A stretch of 38,843 nucleotides of DNA from Pseudomonadota bacterium (GTDB taxonomy: Bacteria > Pseudomonadota > Gammaproteobacteria > Burkholderiales > Rhodocyclaceae). The notes below the pieces were generated by a model, which saw nothing but the letters and a program-made list of their open reading frames with translations, searched no databases and was not told the origin of the DNA. Positions 1-8,807 of the stretch are shown one piece after another. Made by a program: the position numbers and the translations under genes. Within the stretch, counting starts at the first letter, position 1. Every line of letters starts with the position of its first letter. The stretch is taken from the NCBI GenBank assembly GCA_026399515.1, contig JAPLQT010000037.1, positions 29,396 through 68,238 of the forward strand, read 5' to 3'.

Positions 1-749
1 ATGGCGGAACCCAACAGGCCCAGGCTGATCTGCCCGATGGCGCTGAAGGCCATGAAATTCCAGAAGGGGCGGTTCGAGCGGACCGAATTGAACAAGTCGC
101 GCAGGGAATGATTCTGGGTCGCCACGGTATGCCCGCGGGGCGCCACCGTCACTGCCCAGCCGACTGCTGTTGGGAGGGCCACCAGGATCACCAGCCCCAT
201 GATGGCAACCGCCTGCGGACCGATTTCCGTGGTGTTCAGGAAGGGAAGATAGGGCACGCCGAGGATGACGATGAAGCCCAGCGGCGACAACACCGCAGAG
301 AACGACGAGACCTTGGACCTTTCGTTGTAATCGCGGGTGATTTCACTGCTCCAGGCCATATGCGGCACGGCCACCATGGTCCAGCCGAAATACAGGAACA
401 GGACCGAGACGAAGAAATAGGCGAAGCCCGCCTCGGCGCCCGGATTGTAGAGCGCCAGCGCCGCGCCCATGCTGACCAGCGTGCCGGCCACCATCCAGGG
501 TTTGCGCTGGCCGAAACGCGACCTGGTGACATCCGACAGATAGCCGACGATCTGGTCGGAGAAGGCATCGACAATGCGCGTCAACAGCAAGGCGAGTCCG
601 ATCGAGGCGAGGCTGATCGAAGTATGTTTGGCGTAGAACACCGGCAGGAAATTACCGATCGGTCCCAGCATCATCGACAGCGCGAAGCCGGGGAGCGCGA
701 AGGCGAACAATTGGTGGAACGTCAGCTTCTTCGAACTTTCGGCCGCCAT
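1..749 (-). CDS. GPH/MelB-like MFS cation symporter, N-terminal part (cut by window edge)
   Basis: This is the first ~249 residues of an inner-membrane transporter of the glycoside-pentoside-hexuronide (MelB-like) branch of the major facilitator superfamily. The reading frame is open from the ATG at 749 to the window edge, and an AAGGGGAG ribosome site lies just upstream. The translation is strongly hydrophobic. It carries the family loop between helices 2 and 3: an Asp-Ala-Phe-Ser-Asp-Gln stretch followed by GYLSDVTRSRFGQRKPWMV, where the Asp residues and the R-x-G-x-R-K-P-W motif are diagnostic. GPH proteins are ~450 residues, so about half is missing. It diverges from a CoA-catabolic gene run, so uptake of that pathway's substrate is a reasonable inference. 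The substrate cannot be read from the sequence. Confidence 0.85.
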   Translation of the reverse strand, partial: MAAESSKKLTFHQLFAFALPGFALSMMLGPIGNFLPVFYAKHTSISLASIGLALLLTRIVDAFSDQIVGYLSDVTRSRFGQRKPWMVAGTLVSMGAALALYNPGAEAGFAYFFVSVLFLYFGWTMVAVPHMAWSSEITRDYNERSKVSSFSAVLSPLGFIVILGVPYLPFLNTTEIGPQAVAIMGLVILVALPTAVGWAVTVAPRGHTVATQNHSLRDLFNSVRSNRPFWNFMAFSAIGQISLGLLGSA

Positions 750-786
750 GGAACTCCCCTTCACCGTAAATTTATTTCAACCGCGC

Positions 787-815
787 TTGATAATAGAGTG
801 TGCAGGAATTATACT
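787..815 (+). promoter_or_regulatory. sigma-70-like promoter for the catabolic run, overlapping a divergent -10
   Basis: TTGATA (787-792), 17 bases, TATACT (810-815) matches the sigma-70 consensus at 5/6 and 5/6. It would start a transcript about 70 bases before the aminotransferase ATG at 892. On the opposite strand a perfect TATAAT (813-808) overlaps this -10 and could serve the transporter gene, although its only -35 candidate (TTGCCA, 839-834) has a long 20-base spacer. The two promoters would compete for polymerase. Assigned by eye. Confidence 0.5.
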
Positions 816-891
816 ACTGGGTAATATAGATACTGGCAAGTAACATCGTTGTTATCTGATTTACGCAGGAATATCCAACCACGGGAAAACC

Positions 892-1749
892 ATGCAAAAA
901 GTCTATTTGAACGGCGAGATGGTCGCGCTGAACGAGGCCAGGATATCGGTGATGGATCGCGGCTTCCTGTTCGGCGACGGCGTGTATGAGGTCATCCCGG
1001 TATATTCACGGCGGCCCTTCCGCCTGTTCGAACACCTGCGGCGGCTGCAACGCAGCCTGGACGGAATCCGTCTGGCAAATCCGCACACCGACGACGAATG
1101 GACGGCGTTGATCAAGCGACTCATCGCCGCCACCGATGCCGACGAACAGCAAATCTATCTACAAGTGACGCGCGGCGCTGACACGGTCCGCAACCACGCC
1201 TTTCCGAAGGTCACCGTCCCGACCGTCTTCATGAAGTGCGACCCGCTGATTCCGCCGCACCGCCAGGAGTTCGAACTGGGCATCGCCGCCGTCTCCGCCA
1301 GCGACAACCGCTGGCTGCGCTGCGACATCAAGTCGACCTCGCTGCTCGCCAACTGCCTGTTGCGCCAGCAGGCGGAGGATGCCGGCTGCATCGAGACGCT
1401 GCTGTTCCGCGACGGTTTTCTCTCCGAGGCCTCGGCGTCCAACGTTTTCGTCGTCCGGGATGGCGTGCTGGTGGCGCCGCCCAAAACCCATCTGATCCTG
1501 CCCGGCATCACCTACGACGTGGTGCTCGAGCTTGCGACCCGCCATGGCCTCAGTCACGAGCTGAGGGACGTCACGGAAGCGGAGGTGCGACTGGCCTCGG
1601 AGATATGGATATGCTCCTCCACCCGCGAAGTCCGGGCTGTCGTAAGCCTGGATGGCCGATCCATCGGTACGGGCCGGCCGGGGCCAGTTTATGAGAAGAT
1701 GCACCGCTGGTATCAGGAGTTCAAGTCCGCCGCAACCCGCGCTTCATGA
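892..1749 (+). CDS. dat: D-amino-acid aminotransferase (class IV PLP enzyme)
   Basis: This 285-residue PLP enzyme matches the D-amino-acid aminotransferase family in length (~280) and layout. It moves an amino group between D-amino acids (typically D-alanine, D-glutamate) and 2-oxo acids in the cytoplasm. The start MQKVYLNGEMVALNEARISV and MDRGFLFGDGVYEVI are typical of the class IV fold. The Schiff-base lysine is K147 in CDIKSTSLLANCL, and the cofactor-binding Glu is E179 in FLSEASASNVF. The ATG at 892 has only a weak ribosome site (GGGAAA). The next gene starts 24 bases downstream, so co-transcription is likely. A branched-chain aminotransferase or 4-amino-4-deoxychorismate lyase is possible within this fold, but the N-terminal signature favours Dat. 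It may work with the alanine dehydrogenase and D-serine dehydratase encoded downstream. Confidence 0.82.
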   Translation: MQKVYLNGEMVALNEARISVMDRGFLFGDGVYEVIPVYSRRPFRLFEHLRRLQRSLDGIRLANPHTDDEWTALIKRLIAATDADEQQIYLQVTRGADTVRNHAFPKVTVPTVFMKCDPLIPPHRQEFELGIAAVSASDNRWLRCDIKSTSLLANCLLRQQAEDAGCIETLLFRDGFLSEASASNVFVVRDGVLVAPPKTHLILPGITYDVVLELATRHGLSHELRDVTEAEVRLASEIWICSSTREVRAVVSLDGRSIGTGRPGPVYEKMHRWYQEFKSAATRAS

Positions 1750-1773
1750 TCGACCGTTGAAAGGAATATCGCC

Positions 1774-2958
1774 GTGAGTCAAAAGGTATTCGTCTCGGGC
1801 GTGGGGATGATCCCCTTCGCCAAGCCCGGCGCCAGCGAGCCCTACGATATGATGGGCGCCGCAGCCGCGCGCCTGGCGCTCGAAGATGCCGGCATCGATT
1901 TCGCGCAAATCCAGCAGGCCTACGTCGGCTATGTCTATGGCGACTCGACCAGCGGGCAGAAAACCGTTTATAAACTGGGCATGACGGGGATCCCGGTGAT
2001 CAACGTCAACAACAATTGCTCGACCGGCTCGACCGCGCTGTTCCTGGCCCGCCAGGCGATCGCCAGCGGCGCAGCCGATTGCGTGCTGGCGCTAGGCTTC
2101 GAACAGATGAAGCCCGGTGCGTTGGGCACAGTCTTCGCCGACCGGCCCAGCCCCTTCGAGGATTTCGACCGCGAGACCGATGCACTGGTCGGCATGCCCG
2201 AGATTCCGCTGGCATTGCGCTACTTCGGCGGCGCGGGGATTCAGCATATGCAGAAATACGGCACCCGGCTCGAAACCTTCGCCAAGATTCGCGCCAAGGC
2301 CAGCCGCCATGCGGCCAACAATCCGCTGGCGCTGTTCCGCAAGGTGGTGAGCGAGGACGAGGTGATGAATTCGCCGATGCTCTGGCCGGGCGTCATGACC
2401 CGGCTGATGGCCTGCCCGCCGACCTGCGGCGGCGCGGCGGCGGTGCTGGTCTCAGAAGATTTTGCCAGGGCGAAGGGATTGAATATGGACGTGCGTATCG
2501 TGGCGCAGGCGATGACCACCGATCTGCCGAGCACCTTCGAGTCCCACGACATGATGCGCCTGGTCGGCTACGACATGGCGCGCGCGGCGGCGCGGCATGT
2601 CTATGCGCAGGCGGGCATCGGCCCGGAGGATATCGACGTGATCGAGCTGCACGATTGCTTCGCGCAGAACGAGCTGATTACCTACGAGGCGCTCGGTCTG
2701 TGTCCGGAAGGCGGCGCCGAAAAATTCATCGAGGACGGCGACAATACCTACGGCGGGCGCTACGTCACCAATCCTTCCGGTGGCCTGCTGTCGAAAGGGC
2801 ATCCCCTGGGCGCCACCGGCCTGGCCCAGTGCTGCGAACTCACCCACCAATTGCGCGGCAGCGCCGGCCCACGGCAGGTCGAGGGCGCGCGCCTGGCTTT
2901 GCAGCACAATCTTGGGCTGGGCGGCGCCTGCGTCGTGACGCTCTACCAGGCCGACTGA
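1774..2958 (+). CDS. SCP-x-like thiolase (lipid-transfer-protein type acetyl-CoA acyltransferase)
   Basis: This 394-residue thiolase closely resembles the thiolase domain of animal SCP-x and lacks the C-terminal SCP2 domain. Shared stretches include VGYVYGDSTSGQ, GMTGIPVINVNNNCSTGST with the nucleophile C82, DVIELHDCFAQNELITYEAL, and NPSGGLLSKGHPLGATGLAQ with the catalytic His. SCP-x cleaves 3-oxoacyl-CoAs, including 2-methyl-branched and sterol side-chain CoAs, to a shorter acyl-CoA plus acetyl- or propionyl-CoA. The start is GTG at 1774, preceded by AAAGGA at good spacing. A dehydrogenase, acyl-CoA dehydrogenase and racemase gene follow within 2.3 kb on the same strand, which supports a beta-oxidation role. 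No DUF35 partner gene, required by some bacterial thiolases of this class, is adjacent. Substrate is inferred only. Confidence 0.88.
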   Translation: MSQKVFVSGVGMIPFAKPGASEPYDMMGAAAARLALEDAGIDFAQIQQAYVGYVYGDSTSGQKTVYKLGMTGIPVINVNNNCSTGSTALFLARQAIASGAADCVLALGFEQMKPGALGTVFADRPSPFEDFDRETDALVGMPEIPLALRYFGGAGIQHMQKYGTRLETFAKIRAKASRHAANNPLALFRKVVSEDEVMNSPMLWPGVMTRLMACPPTCGGAAAVLVSEDFARAKGLNMDVRIVAQAMTTDLPSTFESHDMMRLVGYDMARAAARHVYAQAGIGPEDIDVIELHDCFAQNELITYEALGLCPEGGAEKFIEDGDNTYGGRYVTNPSGGLLSKGHPLGATGLAQCCELTHQLRGSAGPRQVEGARLALQHNLGLGGACVVTLYQAD

Positions 2959-3008
2959 GAACGCCCATAATTCAGGGCGATGCGAACCAACCAGACAGGA
3001 AACCCATC

Positions 3009-3836
3009 ATGGCAAGACTCGAAGGAAAAGTGGCGCTGGTCACCGGCTCAGGACGCGGGATCGGCCGCGCGATCGCGCTGAAGCTTGCCAGCGAAGGCGC
3101 GCGGGTCGTGGTCAACGATCTCGACGCCGATCCGGCAAATAAAGTTGTCGAGGAAATCCGAGCCATGGGCGGCGCAGCCGTCGCCTGTGCCGGCAATGTC
3201 ACGGCGCCGGACTTCGCCGAGCGTTTCATCAAGACCGCCGTGGATAGCTATCAGGGCCTCGACATCATCATCAACAACGCCGGCTACACCTGGGACAACG
3301 TCATCCAGAAAATGAGCGACGAACAGTGGCAGGCCATACTCGACGTGCATCTGACCGCGCCGTTCCGCATCCTGCGTGCCGCCCAGCCGGTGATTCGGGC
3401 CTACGCCAAGGCGGAAAGCGCGGCCGGCAAGGCGGTGTATCGCAAGGTCGTGAACATTTCGTCAGTGGCCGGATTGAGCGGCAATGCGGGACAGGTCAAT
3501 TATTCCGCGGCAAAAGCCGGCATCGTCGGTTTGACCAAGACCCTGGCCAAGGAATGGGGGCGCATGAACGTCAACGTGAATTGTGTCGCCTTCGGTTTCA
3601 TCAGCACCCGTCTGACCGAGGCCACCGCCGACGGCAGCGCCAGCGTGAAGATCGAGGGCCGCGAAATCAAGGTCGGGGTGAATCCGGAACTGCTGAAAAT
3701 GGTCGAGCAGATGATTCCTCTCGGTCGGGCCGGCACGCCGGACGAGGCGGCCGGGGCGGTATATCAGCTATGCACGCCGGAATCCGACTACATCAGCGGC
3801 CAGACCATCGTCTGCGGCGGCGGCATCGCCTTCTGA
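3009..3836 (+). CDS. SDR-family 3-hydroxyacyl-CoA dehydrogenase candidate
   Basis: This 275-residue short-chain dehydrogenase/reductase has the NAD(P)-binding TGSGRGIG motif at 12-19, the NNAG motif at 89-92 and the catalytic Ser152, Tyr165 and Lys169. The acidic residue after the second strand (VVVNDLDAD) favours NAD over NADP, which suits an oxidative catabolic step. It is slightly longer than FabG because of insertions near residues 132-146 and before the final helix. The N-terminal half has some flavour of the dehydrogenase unit of peroxisomal MFE-2 (a VVNDL and KVVEEI pattern). The ATG at 3009 follows ACAGGA. It lies between a thiolase and an acyl-CoA dehydrogenase gene, so oxidation of a 3-hydroxyacyl-CoA is the likely role. 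Another steroid or alcohol dehydrogenase activity cannot be excluded. Confidence 0.8.
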   Translation: MARLEGKVALVTGSGRGIGRAIALKLASEGARVVVNDLDADPANKVVEEIRAMGGAAVACAGNVTAPDFAERFIKTAVDSYQGLDIIINNAGYTWDNVIQKMSDEQWQAILDVHLTAPFRILRAAQPVIRAYAKAESAAGKAVYRKVVNISSVAGLSGNAGQVNYSAAKAGIVGLTKTLAKEWGRMNVNVNCVAFGFISTRLTEATADGSASVKIEGREIKVGVNPELLKMVEQMIPLGRAGTPDEAAGAVYQLCTPESDYISGQTIVCGGGIAF

Positions 3837-3841
3837 CCTCA

Positions 3842-4984
3842 ATGAAGCAGCGTTCGCTCTGGATGGATGCCGAGCTCGAGCTCTACCGGGACACCGTGCG
3901 CCGCTTCGTGGAGACGGAAATTGCCGCGCACGCGGGAAAGTGGCGCGAACAACAGCATGTAGACCGCGAACTGTGGAACCAGGCCGGCGCGCTGGGCATG
4001 CTGCTGGCAGACGTGCCGGAAGAATTCGGCGGTGGCGGCGGCAGTTTCGCCCACATGGCGATCCTGTTCGAGGAGCTTTCCTATGCCGGGGATCGGGCTT
4101 TCGGTGCCCATGTCCATGCCATCGTCGCCCACTACATCCTCAACCAGGGCACTGCGGCGCAGAAGCGTGACTACCTGCCCCGGCTGGCCAGCGGCGAACT
4201 GGTCGCCGCCATCGCCATGTCCGAACCGGGCGCCGGCTCCGATCTGCAAGGGGTGCGGACCAAGGCCAGCCGGGTCGACAGCGGTTACGTGATCGACGGT
4301 TCCAAGACCTTCATCTCCAACGGCTACCTTGCCGACCTGATCGTGGTGGTGGCCAGGACCGACCCCGAAGCCGGTTCCAAAGGCATTTCGCTGTTCCTGG
4401 TCGAAACCAAGAATGCGCAGGGCTATCGCGTCGGCCGCATCCTCGACAAGATTGGACAGAAGGGACAGGACACTTGCGAATTGTTTTTCGACGCCGTACA
4501 CGTGCCGGCGGAGAGCCTGCTGGGCGGCGTCGAAGGCCAGGGCTTCAAACAACTGATGACCGAACTGCCTTACGAACGCACCCTGCTGGGGGTCATCTCG
4601 GCCGCGGCCATCGAGCGCGCGGTGAGCATCGCCATCGACTATGCGAAACAACGCAAGGCCTTCGGCAAGCCGCTGATCGAGATGCAGAACACCCGCTTCA
4701 AGCTCGCCGAAGCCAAGACCCAGGCGGTGGTGGCTCGCGCCTTCATCGACGACTGCATCCAGCGCATGATCGAAGGCGACATGGACACGGCCACGGCTTC
4801 GATGGCCAAGCTGTGGTTGAGCGAAGCCGAAGGCAAGGTGGTCGACGAGTGCCTGCAACTGTTCGGCGGCTACGGCTACATGGCCGAATACCCGATCGCC
4901 CAGATGTACGTCGATGCCCGCGTCCAGCGCATCTATGGCGGCACCAGCGAGATCATGAAGGAAATCATCGCCCGTTCCCTATAG
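3842..4984 (+). CDS. LCAD-like acyl-CoA dehydrogenase
   Basis: This 380-residue FAD enzyme inserts the alpha-beta double bond into an acyl-CoA. It has all three ACAD domains, the FAD/substrate motif AIAMSEPGAGSDLQG near 123-137, and the C-terminal LQLFGGYGYMAEYPIAQ and RIYGGTSEIMKEIIA. The position that holds the catalytic Glu in medium-chain enzymes is Gly here (YGGT instead of YEGT). The base is instead expected at E245 in ELPYERTLLG, the arrangement of mammalian long-chain (LCAD) and isovaleryl-CoA dehydrogenases. LCAD accepts 2-methyl-branched chains, which fits the SCP-x thiolase and racemase genes beside it. The gene starts at ATG 3842, five bases after the SDR stop. The electron acceptor (ETF) is not encoded here. 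Confidence 0.88.
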   Translation: MKQRSLWMDAELELYRDTVRRFVETEIAAHAGKWREQQHVDRELWNQAGALGMLLADVPEEFGGGGGSFAHMAILFEELSYAGDRAFGAHVHAIVAHYILNQGTAAQKRDYLPRLASGELVAAIAMSEPGAGSDLQGVRTKASRVDSGYVIDGSKTFISNGYLADLIVVVARTDPEAGSKGISLFLVETKNAQGYRVGRILDKIGQKGQDTCELFFDAVHVPAESLLGGVEGQGFKQLMTELPYERTLLGVISAAAIERAVSIAIDYAKQRKAFGKPLIEMQNTRFKLAEAKTQAVVARAFIDDCIQRMIEGDMDTATASMAKLWLSEAEGKVVDECLQLFGGYGYMAEYPIAQMYVDARVQRIYGGTSEIMKEIIARSL

Positions 4985-5034
4985 TTTTCAATGGAACCAC
5001 AGTGTCGCGTTGATGCGGAATAACTATCTAACGT

Positions 5035-6201
5035 ATGGATGACAAGAAAATGAGCGGACCGCTGACGGGCTTGCGCATCATCGAAATGGTCGGCCTCGGC
5101 CCGGGGCCCTTCTGCGCCATGCTGCTAGCCGACATGGGCGCGGAAGTGATCCGAATCGACCAGAAGCGGCAGGCGGGAAGTGGCAATCCTTTTCCGATGC
5201 TCAATACCCGTTTCGATGTGCTGGCGCGCGGCCGGCGCTCGCTGGCCGCCGATCTCAAGAATCCGGCCGGCAAGGAGATGGTGCTGCGACTGGTGGAAAA
5301 AGCCGATGCCCTGATCGAAGGCTACCGGCCCGGCGTGATGGAACGCCTCGGGCTCGGCCCCGAGGTCTGCCTGCAACGCAATCCCCGCATGGTGTTCGGC
5401 CGCATGACCGGCTGGGGCCAGCACGGCCCGCTGGCCGCCGCCGCCGGCCACGACCTCAACTACATCGCCCTGAGCGGAGCGCTCCACGCCATCGGCCGCC
5501 CCGACTCGCCGCCGCCGCCGCCGCTCAACCTGCTCGGCGACTTCGGCGGCGGCGGCATGATGCTGGCATTCGGCATCGCCTGCGCTTTGCTGGAGGCGCG
5601 CAGTTCCGGCCAGGGCCAGGTCGTCGATGCCGCCATGACCGACGGCGCCGCCCTGCTCTCGACGATGATCTATGGCTTCAAGGCCTTCGGCTCATGGACC
5701 AACCGGCGCGGCGCCAACCTGCTCGACGGCGGCGCGCATTTCTACGACAGCTACGCCTGCGCCGACGGCAAGTTCGTGGCGATCGGCGCCATAGAGCCGC
5801 AGTTCTACGCCCTGTTGCTGAAGATTTGCGGCATCACCGATCCATCCTTCGACGCGCAGATGGATGTCAACCTCTGGCCTGAACTCAAGACCAAACTCGC
5901 GGCGGTGATCGCCACCAAGACGCGCGCCGAATGGTGTGCCCTGATGGAGGACACGGATGTCTGCTTCGCGCCGGTGCTCGACCTCGACGAAGCTCCCGAG
6001 CATCCGCACAACAAGGCGCGCCAGACTTTCATCGAAATCGAAGGCGTCGTCCAGCCCGCGCCGGCACCGCGCTTCAGCCGCACCCCGCCGCAAGTCGGCA
6101 GTCCCCCCGCCGCCGCCGGACAGCACACGGAAGAGATCCTTGCCGACTGGGGACTGACGACGGACGAGATCAAGGCATTAAGGAGTTCAGGGGCGTGTTG
6201 A
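5035..6201 (+). CDS. Alpha-methylacyl-CoA racemase (CaiB/BaiF family)
   Basis: This 388-residue protein belongs to the family III CoA-transferase fold and specifically to the alpha-methylacyl-CoA racemase branch. These enzymes interconvert the 2R and 2S forms of 2-methylacyl-CoAs so that a stereospecific dehydrogenase can act. The racemase pair His/Asp is present: H139 in [14 protein letters not shown] and D169 in [11 protein letters not shown], with the 30-residue spacing of the mycobacterial enzyme (His126/Asp156). Other family stretches are [27 protein letters not shown] and the C-terminal PAPRFSRT. Start is ATG 5035; an internal ATG at 5050 would give the common MSGPL start. Neither has a strong ribosome site. 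It is the fourth of four neighbouring CoA-catabolic genes and strongly suggests a methyl-branched substrate. Confidence 0.88.
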   Translation: MDDKKMSGPLTGLRIIEMVGLGPGPFCAMLLADMGAEVIRIDQKRQAGSGNPFPMLNTRFDVLARGRRSLAADLKNPAGKEMVLRLVEKADALIEGYRPGVMERLGLGPEVCLQRNPRMVFGRMTGWGQHGPLAAAAGHDLNYIALSGALHAIGRPDSPPPPPLNLLGDFGGGGMMLAFGIACALLEARSSGQGQVVDAAMTDGAALLSTMIYGFKAFGSWTNRRGANLLDGGAHFYDSYACADGKFVAIGAIEPQFYALLLKICGITDPSFDAQMDVNLWPELKTKLAAVIATKTRAEWCALMEDTDVCFAPVLDLDEAPEHPHNKARQTFIEIEGVVQPAPAPRFSRTPPQVGSPPAAAGQHTEEILADWGLTTDEIKALRSSGAC

Positions 6202-6249
6202 GCCCCCTGCCAACAACATCCTATTGATATTTTTTTTCGGGAGCATCAC

Positions 6250-7350
6250 ATGCAAGTCGGCGTCACCAAGGAAATCAAGAACCACGAATACCGCGTCGGC
6301 CTGGCGCCCAACGGTGCGGCCACATTGGTCCGCCACGGGCATCAGGTGCTGGTCGAGACCCAGGCCGGCGTCGGCGTCGGCTTCAGCGACGAGATGTACG
6401 CGGCGGCCGGTGCGCAGATCGCGCCGGCTGCCGACAGCGTCTTTGCCTCGGCGGAAATGATCGTCAAGGTCAAGGAGCCACAGCCGTTGGAATGCCGGAA
6501 ACTACGGCCGGGACAGATTCTGTTCACTTACCTGCATCTTGCCCCCGACCCCGACCAGGCGAAACTGCTGCTGGCCTCGGACTGCGTCGCCATCGCTTAT
6601 GAAACCGTCACCGACGACAGCGGCGGACTACCCTTGCTCAGGCCGATGTCGGAAGTGGCCGGGCGCATGGCGATCCAGGCCGGCGCGCACGCCCTGGAGA
6701 AGTCGCAAGGCGGGCTTGGCATCCTGATTCCGGGAGTACCCGGCGTGCCTCCCGCCAAAGTGTTGGTGCTGGGCGGCGGCATCGTCGGCATCAACGCCGC
6801 GCGCATGGCCATGGGCCTGGGTGCCCAAGTGACCATCATGGACATCTCCCTGCCCCGCCTGGCGCAGATCGACAACGATTTCGGCCCTAGACTGGTCACC
6901 GAATACTCGACCCGCGAGCATATCGCCGCCCGCCTGCCGGAGACCGATCTGGTCATCGGCGGGGTGCTGATTCCCGGCGCCGCGGCACCCAAGCTGGTGA
7001 CGCGCGACATGCTCAAGCTGATGCGGCAGGGCACGGTGATCGTCGATGTGGCCATCGACCAGGGCGGCTGTGTCGAAACCAGCCATGCGACTACGCACCA
7101 GGCACCGACCTATGTGGTCGATGGCATCGTGCATTATTGCGTCGCCAACATGCCCGGCGGCGTGGCCCGCACTTCGACCCAGGCCCTGACCAACGCCACC
7201 CTGCCCTTCGTTTTGCAGTTGGCTGACCGGGGTTACCGGCGGGCTCTTGAGGACAACGCACATTTGCGTGCCGGCTTGAACATCCATCGAGGCAAGGTGG
7301 CCCATGCGGCGGTGGCGGATGCGCTGGGCTACGAGTATTCGCCCTTGTGA
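6250..7350 (+). CDS. ald: Alanine dehydrogenase
   Basis: This 366-residue NAD enzyme catalyses reversible oxidative deamination of L-alanine to pyruvate and ammonia. Family residues are in their usual places: K75 in IVKVKEP, H96 in FTYLHLAP, the Rossmann glycine motif [11 protein letters not shown] at 174-184, and D270 in VDVAIDQGG. Length matches the family (~370). The ATG at 6250 follows CGGGAG. The TGA stop overlaps the GTG start of the D-serine dehydratase gene as GTGA, so the two are probably translationally coupled. Together with the D-amino-acid aminotransferase gene upstream, the pair could channel D- and L-alanine and D-serine nitrogen to ammonium and pyruvate. That link is inference. 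Confidence 0.92.
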   Translation: MQVGVTKEIKNHEYRVGLAPNGAATLVRHGHQVLVETQAGVGVGFSDEMYAAAGAQIAPAADSVFASAEMIVKVKEPQPLECRKLRPGQILFTYLHLAPDPDQAKLLLASDCVAIAYETVTDDSGGLPLLRPMSEVAGRMAIQAGAHALEKSQGGLGILIPGVPGVPPAKVLVLGGGIVGINAARMAMGLGAQVTIMDISLPRLAQIDNDFGPRLVTEYSTREHIAARLPETDLVIGGVLIPGAAAPKLVTRDMLKLMRQGTVIVDVAIDQGGCVETSHATTHQAPTYVVDGIVHYCVANMPGGVARTSTQALTNATLPFVLQLADRGYRRALEDNAHLRAGLNIHRGKVAHAAVADALGYEYSPL

Positions 7351-8690
7351 GCCAAGCGCCGGTAGATAAGCTCCAGACCCTCGCGGCGCTGCGGACACGC
7401 CAACCCCTCCTGTGGCTTAACCCGGGACTCGGCCGCGCCGCCGAGGTTCTCCCGGTGCTGTCGGCAACCCACGATATGGGCATGCCGCAGATCGTCGCCG
7501 CCGATGCCCGGTTGCGGCGCTGGGGCGAGGCCCTCTCCATCCTGTTCCCCGAACTCGCGGCGGCGCACGGACTGATCGAGTCGCCGCTGCTCACCATGAC
7601 GGCAGCGCAAGCCGTCACCGGCGCGTCCCTGGACGGACGCTTCTTGATCAAGGCGGACCACGCATTGCCGGTTGCCGGATCGATCAAGGCCCGGGGCGGC
7701 ATATTCGAGGTGTTGGTCCATGCGGAAAATCTCGCTCGTAAGCATGGCGTCTTGAACGCCGGCGACAATCCGGTTGGCCTGCTCCAGCCCGCCGTCCGCG
7801 AAATGTTCGGTCGCCATCTCGTTTCGGTCGGCAGCACCGGAAACCTCGGACTCAGCATCGGCATCATGGCGGCGGCGCTGGGATTCCGCGCCGAAGTGCA
7901 CATGTCGCACGACGCCAAGGAATGGAAAAAGACCCGGCTGCGCAAGCGCGGGGTCGGTGTCGTCGAGCACCGTGGCGATTACGCCGCCGCAGTGGCCGCC
8001 GGACGCGAGGCGGCCAGCCGCTCGCCGAGCGCCTATTTCGTCGACGACGAGAACTCGCCCAACCTGTTCCTCGGTTACGCGGTCGCGGCCCTGCGTCTCA
8101 AGGACCAACTCGCCGCGGCGGGCATCGCGGTGGACGCGGCACACCCGCTGTTCGTCTACCTGCCCTGTGGTGTAGGCGGCGCACCTGGCGGCATCACCTT
8201 CGGCTTTAAACATCTTTTTGGCGATGCGGTGCATTGCTTCTTCGCCGAGCCCTGCGCCTCACCTGCGATGCTGGTGCGCATGCTCTCCGGCGACCGTCCG
8301 CTCTCGGTCTATGACGTTGGTCTCGACAACGTCACCGAAGCCGACGGGCTGGCCGTCGCGCAGGCTTCGGAACTGGTCTATGCACTCGTCAAGTCGCTGG
8401 TGTCAGGCGTTTACACGGTTGCGGACGAGAGTTTGTTTCGCGTGCTGTATCTGCTCAAGGAGAGCCAGAACCAGCAGATCGAACCTTCGGCCGCCGCCGC
8501 ATTTCTCGGGCTGCGTTTTTTCGACCACGGGGAAGGACTGGCCTATACCAAGCGCGCCGCTCCAAGCGCCGCCGACATCACACACGTCTTCTGGACCACC
8601 GGCGGCTCTTTTGTTCCTCCCGGCGAATACGCCCGATTTGCGGATGCGGGCCGAATCGGCGTATCCGAAGACTGTACGGATAATCGATAG
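7347..8690 (+). CDS. dsdA: D-serine ammonia-lyase (D-serine dehydratase)
   Basis: This 447-residue PLP enzyme of fold type II deaminates D-serine to pyruvate and ammonia. It matches E. coli DsdA in length (442) and key motifs: the PLP lysine K114 in KADHALPVAGSIKARGG, the phosphate loop SVGSTGNLGLSIG, MSHDAKEWKK, and the C-terminal THVFWTTGGSFVPP. The start is GTG at 7347, which overlaps the alanine dehydrogenase stop by four bases. No dsdC-type LysR regulator or dsdX transporter gene lies beside it. D-serine is toxic to many bacteria, so detoxification or use as a carbon and nitrogen source are both plausible. A convergent nif remnant begins about 120 bases downstream. Confidence 0.92.
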   Translation: MSQAPVDKLQTLAALRTRQPLLWLNPGLGRAAEVLPVLSATHDMGMPQIVAADARLRRWGEALSILFPELAAAHGLIESPLLTMTAAQAVTGASLDGRFLIKADHALPVAGSIKARGGIFEVLVHAENLARKHGVLNAGDNPVGLLQPAVREMFGRHLVSVGSTGNLGLSIGIMAAALGFRAEVHMSHDAKEWKKTRLRKRGVGVVEHRGDYAAAVAAGREAASRSPSAYFVDDENSPNLFLGYAVAALRLKDQLAAAGIAVDAAHPLFVYLPCGVGGAPGGITFGFKHLFGDAVHCFFAEPCASPAMLVRMLSGDRPLSVYDVGLDNVTEADGLAVAQASELVYALVKSLVSGVYTVADESLFRVLYLLKESQNQQIEPSAAAAFLGLRFFDHGEGLAYTKRAAPSAADITHVFWTTGGSFVPPGEYARFADAGRIGVSEDCTDNR

Positions 8691-8807
8691 GCGGCATCGG
8701 CAGCATGGTCATCCAGGAACATGGCGAATCCATTGGCTGAGGCGCACGCGCCGAAGGATCGCAGATCGCGGCGTTCATCGGACTCCATGCAACCGGTGGC
8801 CGCATCC

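Noticed and set aside
2016-3008. In-frame upstream extension of the SDR gene running through the thiolase gene
   Set aside because: This part is an Arg-rich shadow of the thiolase frame; the ATG at 3009 has a ribosome site and gives the canonical SDR start.
3839-4858. Long open frame (339 codons) on the minus strand opposite the acyl-CoA dehydrogenase gene
   Set aside because: It lies wholly antisense to a protein with all ACAD motifs, and its composition (many His, Asp, Gly, Arg) is what GC-rich third-position bias produces on the opposite strand. No family motif.
6188-6209. GC-rich inverted repeat at the end of the racemase gene with a T-run 20 bases later, as a terminator
   Set aside because: The stem is only about five strong pairs, overlaps the stop codon, and the T8 run at 6230 is too far away to act with it. 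It more likely just precedes the alanine dehydrogenase ribosome site.
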